Positions 32,041 through 42,452 of a DNA stretch of 64,000 nt are shown here, in pieces. The translations under genes and the position numbers were made by a program. Where the stretch lies: assembly GCF_009709675.1 (NCBI RefSeq), contig NZ_WMLB01000041.1, positions 1 through 64,000 on the forward strand, given 5' to 3'. The stretch comes from Agromyces bracchium. GTDB lineage: Bacteria > Actinomycetota > Actinomycetes > Actinomycetales > Microbacteriaceae. Under the pieces are notes generated by a model, which saw only the letters and a program-made list of their open reading frames with translations, ran no database searches and was not told the origin of the DNA. Each line of letters opens with the position of its first letter. Positions within the stretch are counted from its first letter, which is position 1.

Positions 32041-32131
32041 CTTTTCTCAGGAGATTTCCGGCGCGTCGTCGCATTAGGCGGCGTGTCCTCCTGAGAAGCG
32101 ACCGGAACGGCGCCGGGCTCCTGAGAAAAGG
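32041..32131 (+). repeat. Three-box TTCTCAGGA element, copy 2
   Basis: CTTTTCTCAGGAG at 32041-32053, CTCCTGAGAA at 32088-32097 and CTCCTGAGAAAAGG at 32118-32131; intervals 45 and 30 nt. Same orientation as copy 1, starting 2 nt after the DUF445 stop and ending 56 nt before pgm. An inner GCGTCGTCGC/GGCGGCG arm pair lies between boxes 1 and 2. Confidence 0.85.
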
Positions 32132-32187
32132 ATCAGCACGAGTCGGCGGGGGTGTCGCGAGCCAGCGGCGAGCGGCAGGATGGGGGC

Positions 32188-33819
<1,632 letters not shown>

Positions 33820-33905
33820 GCGGCCGCCCCCGCGCCCGCGCGAGCGCACGACCGCGTCGCTGTCAAGCCGGGGCGCGGCGACTCCGCCGTGCCTAGCATC
33901 GAGTC

Positions 33906-34616
33906 GTGACCAACCTCGTCGTGATCCCGTGGCGGCCTGCCCTCTCCCGGATCCCCGCGTTCGATCGCGTCCTCGCCTGGTACCGGGCCGAGCTGCCGGA
34001 GTTCCGCATCGAGACGATCGACAGCGACGACGAGGTGTTCGTGCTGGCGCGCACGCGCAACCTGGCCGTCGCCAGGCTCGCCGAGCCCGACGACGTCGTC
34101 GTGATCAACGACGCCGACACCCTGCCCGAGGCGGCGACGCTGCGGGAGGCGATCGCCGCGGCCCGCACGAGCGGGCGGGTACACCTGCCCTACACGACGT
34201 ACCGCTGGCTCGGTCCCGAGGGCACCGCCGAACTCGCGGCCGGCGTCCCGTCGGCCGGCTGCTCGCACGTGCTCGTGCACGGGGCCTGCTCAGGGGTCTA
34301 CGTCACGACCGCGCGGACGTGGGCGGCGCACGGCGGACAGGACGAGCGGTTCCGCGGGTGGGGGTTCGAGGACTCCGCCTGGCGACTCGCGCACGAGACC
34401 CTCCTGGGCGCACCGCCGCAGCGGCACGAGGGCACGGTCTACGCGCTCTCGCACGAGCCCGAGGTGCGCGCCGGCGCGCAGTACGACCGGAACGCCGCAC
34501 TGATGGCGCGCTATCGCGACGCGTCGGGCGACGTCGACGCGATGACGGCGCTCGTCGCGGAGGGCCTCGACGCGAGGGCCTCGAACGCGACCTCGGGCCC
34601 GGGCCTGGCGGCCTGA
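33906..34616 (+). CDS. Small glycosyltransferase (GT-A, GalNAc-transferase-like)
   Basis: 236 residues. The first half has VIPWRPALSR, RTRNLAVARL and the metal-binding DxD-type motif VVINDADTLPE; the second half has VHGACSGVYVTTARTW and GGQDERFRGWGFEDSAW, the acceptor-side motif of Glyco_transf_7C proteins. Acceptor and donor are unknown. The GTG has TAGCAT exactly 6 nt upstream (leaderless). The last 106 nt overlap the end of the convergent GT1 gene, an unusually long convergent overlap in which both reading frames look genuine. Confidence 0.85.
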   Translation: MTNLVVIPWRPALSRIPAFDRVLAWYRAELPEFRIETIDSDDEVFVLARTRNLAVARLAEPDDVVVINDADTLPEAATLREAIAAARTSGRVHLPYTTYRWLGPEGTAELAAGVPSAGCSHVLVHGACSGVYVTTARTWAAHGGQDERFRGWGFEDSAWRLAHETLLGAPPQRHEGTVYALSHEPEVRAGAQYDRNAALMARYRDASGDVDAMTALVAEGLDARASNATSGPGLAA

Positions 34617-35860
34617 GCCGCGGCGACGGCGTCGAGCCGGCGCCGAGCGTCCGCCGGCAGGTCGAGCACGCGGCGGAGGGCGCCCGCGAGTTGCTGCTCG
34701 CTCGCCGTGTTCGGATCGAGGACCTCGCCGAAGCCCACCGCCTCCACGGCTGCGGCGCCGGCGAACTGGTCGGTCGAGAAGGGCAGGACCACGAGGGGCA
34801 CGCCCGAGCCGATCGCCTCCGTGACCGAGTTGTTGCCGCCGTGCGTGACGGCCGCGGCGGCGGCCCCCAGGAGCCGTACCTGCGGCAGGTAACCGCGCAC
34901 GAGCCAGTCGCGCGGCAGGTCGCCGAGTTGCGACGCGTCGGTCGACCCCGTCGCCACGGCCGCGGTCGCGCCGATCGCGCGGAGCGCGTCGGCGACCCTC
35001 GCGAGGACGTCGCCGCGGACCGAGAGGAAGCTGCCGAAGCTCACGTAGACGAACGGCCGTCCGCGCGCGAGCCATGCCTCGACCTCCGCGTCCTCCGCCT
35101 CGGCGCGTCGCGCCGATCCGAGGAACCGGTGGGGCGGGAGGAGCCGTCGCCGGTCGTCGTCGACCAGCTCGGAGGGGTGATTGTACAGCACCAGCGGGCC
35201 GTGCTCGGCGAACGCGTCGTCGACGGGTCGGTGGTCCGGGTCGAGGGTGCGCGCCGCGCGATTCCACTCGTCGGTGAACCGTTCGGAGACCGTTCGGCAC
35301 AGCTCCCGCAGCGCCTCGAGTCCGCTCGGGTCGGGGTCGATGGCCACGGGCCACGCGGGCGGCACGCCGTAGACCTCGGAACCCACGGGCAGGGCGCTCG
35401 GATGCCCCAGCACGACGTCGCCGTAGGGAGTGCCCGCGCTCAGCAGCCCGAGTCGCGCGCTGAACGCGAGGTGGTCGACGAGGACCTGGTCGGGCGCGAG
35501 GTCCTCGACGATCCGCGCGGTCTCCGCGGCCCGGCCGACGGGGTCCCACATGAGGTCGGTCAGCCGTTCCTGCGCCTGGTAACGGAGCGTCGCCAGCGCG
35601 CCCTGCTCGGTGGCGCGGAAGAAGCCGCGGAGCGACGCGCCCTCATCGGGCGGCTGCGCTCCTGCCGCGATGACCCCGGGATTGGAGCCGCGACCAAGCC
35701 GGAGATCGCGGCGTTCGTACCCGAACGCGTCGACGATCCCCGCGGTCGCCGGTCCGCTCGCGACCACGACGCGCTCGCCGCGGTCCCGCCACGCCATCGC
35801 GAGGGCCGCGAGCGGCAGCAGGTGGGACGCGTAGTCCGGGCTGATCACGAGGAGCGTCAT
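34511..35860 (-). CDS. GT1 (MGT-like) glycosyltransferase
   Basis: 449 residues, GT-B fold. N-terminal SPDYASHLLPLAALAMAWRD is the usual 'GHVNPxLAL'-like acceptor side; the C-terminal donor site has FVYVSFGSFLSVRGDVLARV and the signature VTHGGNNSVTEAIGSGVPLV with PFSTDQFAGA. The nearest known enzymes are macrolide/flavonoid-type glycosyltransferases; in this cluster a lipid- or glycan-directed role is as likely (inference). The ATG overlaps the stop of the HEAT-GT4 gene as ATGA, so both are one operon. Confidence 0.88.
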   Translation of the reverse strand: MTLLVISPDYASHLLPLAALAMAWRDRGERVVVASGPATAGIVDAFGYERRDLRLGRGSNPGVIAAGAQPPDEGASLRGFFRATEQGALATLRYQAQERLTDLMWDPVGRAAETARIVEDLAPDQVLVDHLAFSARLGLLSAGTPYGDVVLGHPSALPVGSEVYGVPPAWPVAIDPDPSGLEALRELCRTVSERFTDEWNRAARTLDPDHRPVDDAFAEHGPLVLYNHPSELVDDDRRRLLPPHRFLGSARRAEAEDAEVEAWLARGRPFVYVSFGSFLSVRGDVLARVADALRAIGATAAVATGSTDASQLGDLPRDWLVRGYLPQVRLLGAAAAAVTHGGNNSVTEAIGSGVPLVVLPFSTDQFAGAAAVEAVGFGEVLDPNTASEQQLAGALRRVLDLPADARRRLDAVAAAQAARPGPEVAFEALASRPSATSAVIASTSPDASR

Positions 35861-38013
35861 CGCGCGCGCTCCGCGGATTCGAGCAGGCCCGCCTCGTCGC
35901 GCACGACGGTCCGGTACACGCCGCCGAGGGCCTCGGCCATCCGCTGGACCGTGAAGCGCTCGCGGACCACGGCGCGCGACCGCTCGGCCCGTCGGCCGTC
36001 GGGCTCGGCCCGCACCGCGGCCACCGCCTCATCGAGCGCGGAGGCCAAGCGCGCGACGTCCCACGTGGCCGTCAGGATGCCCGTTGCTCCATCATCGACG
36101 TAGGTCGCCGGTCCTCCGCCGTCGGGGGCGACCACGAACAGTCCGGCCGCCATCGCCTCGAGCAGTGCGATGCCGAACTCCTCCTTCAGGCTGGCGCAGG
36201 CGTAGACGCCGCCGGGAGCGACCGCCCCCGGCACGCCGAGCCGCGCGCCCGCCAGCCAGCGTGCGACGACGTCGTTGGGCCGGTGGCCCGGCAGCAGGAG
36301 CCCGAGATGCGCCCGCTCGGCCGCCGGCACGAGCGCGTCGATCCGGTCGAGCTGCTCTCGCTCGTCGTCCGAGGGCGAGGCGAGGTCGCCGCCGACGAGC
36401 AGGAGGTTCGCGCCCGACGCGATCGAGGAGGACGCCCACGCCTCGACCAGCGAGGCCATCCCCTTCACCCGGTGCAGGCGGCCGACGCTCAGGATCAACG
36501 GCAGGCCGCGACGTTCGGGAGCGAGCGCGTCGACGAGGCCGCGGAGCTCGTCGAGCGCGGGCGACGCCCCCGTGCCCTGCCGGAACGCCTCCGCCTCGGC
36601 GACCGCGCGGTCGATCGCATCGGCGTCGACGCCCTCCGGCACGATCGTGCGCAGCGCCGCATCCGACGCGGGGTCGACGCCGACGAGCCGACGCAGGTCC
36701 TCCTCGAGCCGAGGTCGCGGGAAGTGCACGGTGTGGGCGGCGTTCGCGGCCAGCCGGTGGACCAGGCGGGTGCGGAACCAGAAGTGCTCGGCCAGGTCGG
36801 CCCGGCCGAAGCCGGCGCGACCGAGGCGACCCGACCGGTCGAGCGAATCGATCACCGCGTGCGGATCGGGGGCGAGCGTGAAGACCACCGGCGTGCCCAG
36901 CTCGCGTGCGACGTCCGCCGCGGCGAGGCTCCCGACGTCGGCCATCCGCAGGTGGAGCACGTCGACGCCGCCCGCGGCGCGCAGGATCCGGCGGATGCCT
37001 CGTCGCGTCGCGACGCGCAGCGGCCAGGCGTCGGCGGCCGGGACGGGCTCGTGCAGGAGCGGGATGCGGCCGTACCCGTGCCCCCGCTCGGACGCCTCGA
37101 CCGAGACGAGATCGTCGAGGGCCCCGGTGACGGAGCCGCGCGACAGCGTGATGACCCGATCCACGCCGGTCTCGGGGTCGCGCACGAGGGCGTCGCCGAG
37201 CCGGACGAGCAACGTCGCGATGCCGCCGTTGTCGCCCGCGCCGGCGGTGCGCATCCCCGGGTCGATGTCGGCGTGGAGGAACAGCTGGGCCACCGTCGCC
37301 CCGGACCCGCCTCGTCGACGGATCAGGCCGGTCGCCCCCAGGTCGACGAGCGCGAGGCGTGCGACGGCTCCGAGGAACCCGCCGGCAGCGGCGATCGTCT
37401 CGAGCGTCGACGCGACGGCGGCCGGGTCGGGACGCTGGCCGAGCGCCGCCACCGCGGCGATGCGGACCGGCTCCGGCTCGTGCGGGTCCGATGCGAGTCG
37501 CACGAGCGGCGCGGTGGCGAGCTGATCCCGGACGAGTCCGAGCGTCTCGACGAGCCGCGCGCGGGGGGCCGGGTCGTCGATGCCGAGCAGGCCGCCCTCG
37601 GCGCCCGCCACGAGCGGCGCCGGGGCGAATCCGGACCACTGCTCGAGGGTGCGCTGGGCGAGCATCCCGGTGAATCCGCCGGCCACGACCATGCGCAGGA
37701 GCGCCCCCACGGCCTCGTGCCGGGGCAGCCCCGAGCCGAGCGCCCACGCGGCGTGCTGGCGCTCGAACTCCCGATCGTCCGCCAGGAGGTCGACGAGCAC
37801 GCGCGACGCCTCCTCGTCGAGCATTCCGGCGAGCGCGTGCGTCGCGGCGATCGCGGCGAGCTCGTCGTCTCCGCGCGCCACGCGTTGCAGGATCCGGATG
37901 GTGCGTGCCGCGGGCTCGCGCCCCGCCTCGAACGCCAGGTCGTCGGCCGCGCGCATCGCGTCGATGATCGCGGGCGCGGTGAGCACCTCGTCGAGTGCGG
38001 TCATGACCCCCAT
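35857..38013 (-). CDS. HEAT-repeat / GT4 glycosyltransferase fusion
   Basis: 718 residues. The start is the ATG at 38013 with GGGGGAT upstream. Residues about 1-230 are HEAT/PBS-like helical repeats (DDELAAIAATHALAGMLDEE, AWALGSGLPRHEAVGALLRM, ETLGLVRDQLATAPLVRLAS). From about 245 a GT-B enzyme begins: VAQLFLHADIDPGM, GDNGGIATLL, DVLHLRMADVGSLAAADVAR, then LILSVGRLHRVKGMASLVEA and the donor motif SLKEEFGIALLEAMAAGLFV, close to sucrose-synthase/GT4 enzymes. Helical repeats fused to GT4 are unusual; they may dock a partner such as the neighbouring enzymes (inference). Confidence 0.85.
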   Translation of the reverse strand: MGVMTALDEVLTAPAIIDAMRAADDLAFEAGREPAARTIRILQRVARGDDELAAIAATHALAGMLDEEASRVLVDLLADDREFERQHAAWALGSGLPRHEAVGALLRMVVAGGFTGMLAQRTLEQWSGFAPAPLVAGAEGGLLGIDDPAPRARLVETLGLVRDQLATAPLVRLASDPHEPEPVRIAAVAALGQRPDPAAVASTLETIAAAGGFLGAVARLALVDLGATGLIRRRGGSGATVAQLFLHADIDPGMRTAGAGDNGGIATLLVRLGDALVRDPETGVDRVITLSRGSVTGALDDLVSVEASERGHGYGRIPLLHEPVPAADAWPLRVATRRGIRRILRAAGGVDVLHLRMADVGSLAAADVARELGTPVVFTLAPDPHAVIDSLDRSGRLGRAGFGRADLAEHFWFRTRLVHRLAANAAHTVHFPRPRLEEDLRRLVGVDPASDAALRTIVPEGVDADAIDRAVAEAEAFRQGTGASPALDELRGLVDALAPERRGLPLILSVGRLHRVKGMASLVEAWASSSIASGANLLLVGGDLASPSDDEREQLDRIDALVPAAERAHLGLLLPGHRPNDVVARWLAGARLGVPGAVAPGGVYACASLKEEFGIALLEAMAAGLFVVAPDGGGPATYVDDGATGILTATWDVARLASALDEAVAAVRAEPDGRRAERSRAVVRERFTVQRMAEALGGVYRTVVRDEAGLLESAERAR

Positions 38014-38144
38014 GGCGATCCCCCTGCCCGCGGCGCCCGACGCGGCCGGATCCGACGTCGACGGCGCATGCGATCTGGATGATACTTCGGCACAATGGAC
38101 GTTCCTGTCACCCGGTTGACAGTTCGCTGGGAGGTGGCGCACGC

Positions 38145-39374
38145 ATGCGGATCGTGGCGATCGGCGACGTCGGCGTGGTCGACGGCATGATGCACATCGG
38201 CGACGAGGCGATGTTCGAGGCCATGGTCGACGCGCTTCGCGATCGCGGCGTCGACGAGGTCACCGCGATCTCGGCCGCGCCGGAGGACACCGCGGCCCGG
38301 TACGACGTCGTGGCGATCGGACGCATCGGCTTCACCGGGACACGCGCGCGGATGCATGAGCGCCTCGAGGCGGTGCGGTCCGCGGCGAGCGGCACGCCGA
38401 CCCTCTCCGGCGGCGATCCGGCGGCGGCCGTGGTCGACGCCGTCGCGGGCGCCGACGCGGTGGTGATCGCGGGTGGGGGCAACCTCGCGTCGAACTGGCC
38501 GTCGCACGTCTTCGAGCGCGCGGCACTCGGCGCGATCGCCGAGCGACTGGGACGCCCGCTGGTCGTCTCGGGCCAGACCCTCGGCCCCTGGCTCGACGCG
38601 CCCGACCGGGCGCTCGTCGCCGAGCTCCTGCGATCCGCCCGGCTCACCGGGGTGCGCGAGCCGGCGTCGCTGGCGCTCGCGGGCGAACTCGGGGTGCCGA
38701 CGGAGCGACTCGCCGGCAACCGCGACGATGCCGGCTTCCTCGGGGTCGGCGACCCGCGATCCGGCGCCGGCGCAGGCCTCGACCTCGACACGGGCGGAGG
38801 CACCGCGGAGCCCTACGTGCTCGTGAGCCTCTCGCTCCACCTCGGCGGCCTCCCCCGCGAGGAGACGGTCCGGGGCCTCGCCTCGACACTCGACCGGGTG
38901 GCGGATCGCGTCGGCGCTCCCGTGCGCTTCCACCCGCACTTCGGCTCGCTCGATCCGGCGGTCGAGGCGGGCGACGAGGTGCTCCATGCCGCCGTCCGCG
39001 ACGCCATGCGTTCACCCGCCGAGCTGCTCCAGCCCGGCGATGCGCGGTCCGCCGCGAAGCTCGCGCGCGGTGCGGCGATGCTCGTGACGAGCCGCTACCA
39101 TCCGGCGGTCTTCGCAACCGCCGCAGGCGTCCCGGTCGCAGCGCTCTCCGCCGACGACTACACCGCCGTGAAGCTGCGGGGCGCGACCGGCTGGTGGGAC
39201 CAGGACGGCGTGATCCCGCTCGGACTGGCCGCCTCCGACGAGGGCGGCGACGCGCTCGGCCGCATCTGGGACCGCCGAGCGAGCACTCGGAGCGCCGCGC
39301 TGGCCCTGCGCGAGCGGGCGATGGAGGAGTCCGCGGCCTGGTTCGATCGAGTCGCGTCGGCGCTCAGGGGCTGA
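38145..39374 (+). CDS. Polysaccharide pyruvyl transferase family protein
   Basis: 409 residues. MRIVAIGDVGVVDGMMHIGD, ADAVVIAGGGNLASNWPS, RPLVVSGQTLGPW and VTSRYHPAVFATAAGVPVAA match the PS_pyruv_trans family, which transfers pyruvate ketals from PEP to sugars of exopolysaccharide or wall polymers; some members act on other sugars. The ATG has GGGAGG about 11 nt upstream. It diverges from the HEAT-GT4 gene over 131 bp and would modify the glycan made by that operon (inference). Confidence 0.85.
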   Translation: MRIVAIGDVGVVDGMMHIGDEAMFEAMVDALRDRGVDEVTAISAAPEDTAARYDVVAIGRIGFTGTRARMHERLEAVRSAASGTPTLSGGDPAAAVVDAVAGADAVVIAGGGNLASNWPSHVFERAALGAIAERLGRPLVVSGQTLGPWLDAPDRALVAELLRSARLTGVREPASLALAGELGVPTERLAGNRDDAGFLGVGDPRSGAGAGLDLDTGGGTAEPYVLVSLSLHLGGLPREETVRGLASTLDRVADRVGAPVRFHPHFGSLDPAVEAGDEVLHAAVRDAMRSPAELLQPGDARSAAKLARGAAMLVTSRYHPAVFATAAGVPVAALSADDYTAVKLRGATGWWDQDGVIPLGLAASDEGGDALGRIWDRRASTRSAALALRERAMEESAAWFDRVASALRG

Positions 39375-39376
39375 CG

Positions 39377-39399
39377 GCGAGCGCCGTTCGAGCGCTCGC
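39377..39399. terminator. Bidirectional hairpin between convergent genes
   Basis: GCGAGCGC (39377-39384) pairs with GCGCTCGC (39392-39399) around a 7-nt loop, in the 28-nt gap between the stops of the pyruvyl transferase and the amidase-domain gene. Confidence 0.7.
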
Positions 39400-39402
39400 G
39401 CC

Positions 39403-40989
39403 TCAGCGCAACGAGAAGTACGACACCGAGCCGCCACCGGTCGCGAGCGCGACGTCGACGTCCCAGAAGTCGGCGTCCTTCGTGTGGCCGCCGACCCAGA
39501 CCTTGGAGCCCTCGTCGGTGTGCTCGACCCGGGTGACGACGGCCGTGTGGTCGCGGTCGCCGGAGCCGTCCCAGTCGAACTGGGCGATGTCGCCGACCTT
39601 GACCTGTCGGCGCTCGGCGTCGGTGAGCTCGGTGGCGACGTCGGTGCGCGTGCGCAGGTAGTCGCGCAGTGCGGTCGAGCTCGACCAGGCGCTCGTCATC
39701 TGCCCGGTCCCGCGGTCGTAGTTCCACGCGGCGTTCATCTTCCAGCCGCGAGCGATGAGCGACTGGCTGGCGAAGTTCGCGCAGTCGACGCCGCTCAGCA
39801 CCGCGTACTCGGCGGTGTTGTAGTTCGACCAGTGCGCGAGCACGTACGAGACCTGCGCTTCGATGCCGGGGTCGTCGGTGTACGTGATCGAGAGCGGTTC
39901 GCTGTCGACCTCGGCGGCCTCGAGCGGCGCGGACGCCTCGACGATGCCCTGGACCGAGGTCGTGATCGAGGCGGGCGCGGATGCCACCGGCACCTCGACG
40001 TCGACCGTCGAGCCGTCGGCGTCCGCGAGGACCACCTCGGCGTCGCCGCGCACGGAGTCGTCGACCGCGGGCACGGCGAACGTGATCGCGACGGCGTCGG
40101 ACTCGACGATCTCCGCCGGGGTGCCGGCGACGGTGACCGCGGCCACCCGGTCGAGGTTGCGGCCCTCGACGGTCACCGTCGTGCCGCCCGTGAACGGCGC
40201 CTCGCTCGCGGAGAGCTCGGTCGTCACGACGGGACGGTCGTCGGTCGCCGCGGGCGGGATCACGACGTCGTCTTCGCCGGCGGATGCCGCGAGCTCGTCG
40301 ATCGCGGCATCCCGGGCCGACGCGTCCGCCACGGCCGGGTCGTCCATGCCGTTCACGAGCACGCCGCCGCCGACGGCGCTGCCGAGGAGGAACGCCGCGC
40401 ACGCCACGAGCAGCGGGCGACGCGAGCCGCTCGAGGGGCGGCGATTGCCGCGGCGGTCGGCGCGGTGGCGCGGGAAGCGGAACCCTTCGCCGAGGGTGCG
40501 GACGCCGCCGGTGCGGGCGTCGGCGTCCGCGGTGCTCGCGGAAGGGGCGGTCGGCTCGGCCGGATCGGGCACGGTCGAGTCGACGGGCGCCGCGTCGGAC
40601 GCTGCCGCGACCTCGTCTTCGGCGGGGGAACCGAGGACGAGGCCGTCGTCGACGACGGGAGTGACGACGGATTCCGCGGCGACCGGGGGGTTCGGCTCGG
40701 CCGGATCGGGCACGGTCGAGTCGAGGGGGGTCGGGTTCGCGGTCGCCGCAGGGGTGAACGTCGATCGGGCCGCCTCCGGCCGGGTGGCCTCCTGCGGCGC
40801 GCCGGTCGCCGTCGCCTCGGGCTCGGGCAGGTCGAGCTCGGCGCGGATCGCGGCCAGTGCCGCGCCGCGCGGGGCGTCGGGCTCGGCGTCGACGGAGGGT
40901 TGCGCGAGGTCGAAGTCGCGCGCGGCATCCGGGTCGGGAGCGCGGTAGGTCGAACGGCGGTGGGCAGGCAGGAGGAAGTCTCTGGGCAC
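39403..40989 (-). CDS. Membrane-anchored IPT/amidase-domain wall protein
   Basis: About 528 residues if the GTG at 40989 is the start, which is uncertain because no good ribosome site is seen and the frame is longer. Residues 1-190 are a cytoplasmic low-complexity region with two copies of DSTVPDPAEP; a helix follows near 192-212; an IPT/TIG-like domain (about 250-335, ASEAPFTGGTTVTVEGRNLD) and an amidase_6/CHAP-like domain (about 370-528) with catalytic-type Cys in GVDCANFASQSLIARGW and His in GDRDHTAVVTRVEH complete it. It probably acts on peptidoglycan outside the membrane. A shorter lipoprotein relative is at 43245-43976. Confidence 0.8.
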   Translation of the reverse strand: MPRDFLLPAHRRSTYRAPDPDAARDFDLAQPSVDAEPDAPRGAALAAIRAELDLPEPEATATGAPQEATRPEAARSTFTPAATANPTPLDSTVPDPAEPNPPVAAESVVTPVVDDGLVLGSPAEDEVAAASDAAPVDSTVPDPAEPTAPSASTADADARTGGVRTLGEGFRFPRHRADRRGNRRPSSGSRRPLLVACAAFLLGSAVGGGVLVNGMDDPAVADASARDAAIDELAASAGEDDVVIPPAATDDRPVVTTELSASEAPFTGGTTVTVEGRNLDRVAAVTVAGTPAEIVESDAVAITFAVPAVDDSVRGDAEVVLADADGSTVDVEVPVASAPASITTSVQGIVEASAPLEAAEVDSEPLSITYTDDPGIEAQVSYVLAHWSNYNTAEYAVLSGVDCANFASQSLIARGWKMNAAWNYDRGTGQMTSAWSSSTALRDYLRTRTDVATELTDAERRQVKVGDIAQFDWDGSGDRDHTAVVTRVEHTDEGSKVWVGGHTKDADFWDVDVALATGGGSVSYFSLR

Positions 40990-41129
40990 GAGGCGTGGGG
41001 GTGTTCCGTGTCGGCATTCAGGGGGACACGACAGCCCATCATGCGATCTTGTGAGGATCCCTCGCGCGCACTGGGAGGACCGTGAGAGCGCGCTCATCGA
41101 CCCCTGCGCGCGGGACGGAGACCCCGCCC

Positions 41130-42452
41130 CTAGGCGACGCGGCTGCGGCGCGCCTGACGCGCCAGCGCCACGCCCGCCATCACGAGCGGGACGAGGACGA
41201 AGATCGCGACGACGTTCACGCCCGCGAAGCCCGCGACCCCGAGCACGACGCCCGAGAGTGCGGCGGATGCCGCGGCCGCGACGTTCATCGCGGCATCCGT
41301 CGCCCCCTGCAGCGCGACGCGCGACGCCGGCTCGACCGTCGTGGTCAGCAGGGTCGAACCGCCGATGAGCGCCGCCGACCAGCCGAGCCCGAGCAGTCCG
41401 AGCGCGACCGGGATGAGCACCATCGAGTCGCCGGGCGCGACGACGCCGATGAGCGTCGAGACGAGCAGGATCGCACCGCCGAGCGCGATCACGCGTGGCG
41501 CGCCGACCCGGTCGACCAGCCAGCCCATGAGCGGGCTCGCGGCGTACATGCCGAGGATGTGGATGCTGATCACGACCCCCACCATCGCGATGGGCACGCC
41601 GTGGCCGGTCATGTGCACGGGGGTCATCACCATCACGCCGACCATGACCGTGTGCGCGCACACGATGGCGAGGATCGCCAGCCGCCCGCGTGCGTCGCGG
41701 AAAGCGGCCCGGAAGGCCGGCCACGACCCGACGCGCTCGCTCGAGCCGACTCCCGACGCGTCGGCGACGAGCCGGCCGGCCCTCGGCAGCCGGAGCACGG
41801 CGGCCGCGATCAACGTGGCGATCGCGAAGACCGCGCCCGAGAGCACGAACGGCCCGACGAGCGCGGGCAGCCCGATCGCCTGCCCGAGCCGGTCGCCCGT
41901 GGACGACAGCAGCGGCCCGGCGACCGACCCGATCGTGGTCGCCCAGAGCACGAGCGACATCGAGCGGGCCTCGAAGCCGGGCGATGCGACCTCCGTCGCG
42001 GCGAACCGCGCCTGCAGGCCGGCCGCGGTGCCCGCTCCGAATGCGGCCAGGCCGAGGAAGACGACGGGCACGAGGCCGGTCGACGCCGCCACGACGATGA
42101 GCACCGCGCCGACGGCCGACGACGCGTAGCCCATGGCGAGCGCGACGTGCCGGCCGGAGTGGACCGCGAGCCGCGCGAGCGGGATCGCGGCGATGGCCGC
42201 GCCGAGCACGCTGGCCGACTGCGAGAGGCCGCCCAGCGCTGTCACGCCCGTCAGGTCCGCGACGAGGATCGCCGCGAGCGTCATGCCGGTCGCGACGCCG
42301 ATACCCGCGAGGAGCTGGTTGACGATCAGGAGGCCGAGCTGCAGGCCCCGTCGACCGCGTGCGGGCTCAGGCCGCGGCATCCGCTCGCCCCCACCCGGCG
42401 ACGCCGGGCCCGCCGCAGCGGCACCCGAGGGTTCGGACGGCCGGTCAGGCAT
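41130..42452 (-). CDS. MFS transporter
   Basis: 440 residues with about 12 membrane helices. LQLGLLIVNQLLAGIGVATG opens the first; RLAVHSGRHVALAMGYASSA and GWLVDRVGAPRVIALGGAIL hold the loop-2-3-like and 8-9-like motifs. The family moves small solutes or drugs by proton exchange; substrate unknown. The ATG lies 8 nt inside the end of the VanY-like gene, so the two are translationally linked. Third gene of the 43976-41130 operon. Confidence 0.88.
   Translation of the reverse strand: MPDRPSEPSGAAAAGPASPGGGERMPRPEPARGRRGLQLGLLIVNQLLAGIGVATGMTLAAILVADLTGVTALGGLSQSASVLGAAIAAIPLARLAVHSGRHVALAMGYASSAVGAVLIVVAASTGLVPVVFLGLAAFGAGTAAGLQARFAATEVASPGFEARSMSLVLWATTIGSVAGPLLSSTGDRLGQAIGLPALVGPFVLSGAVFAIATLIAAAVLRLPRAGRLVADASGVGSSERVGSWPAFRAAFRDARGRLAILAIVCAHTVMVGVMVMTPVHMTGHGVPIAMVGVVISIHILGMYAASPLMGWLVDRVGAPRVIALGGAILLVSTLIGVVAPGDSMVLIPVALGLLGLGWSAALIGGSTLLTTTVEPASRVALQGATDAAMNVAAAASAALSGVVLGVAGFAGVNVVAIFVLVPLVMAGVALARQARRSRVA

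Noticed and set aside
38116..38150. TTGACA before the pyruvyl transferase gene as a -35 box
   Set aside because: No acceptable -10 follows at 16-18 nt; the start codon lies where a -10 would have to be followed.
41083..41096. TGAGAGCGCGCTCA upstream of the amidase-domain gene, similar to the CebR boxes
   Set aside because: The centre differs from the two boxes at 44106-44177 so the symmetry is broken, and the neighbouring genes have nothing to do with cellobiose.
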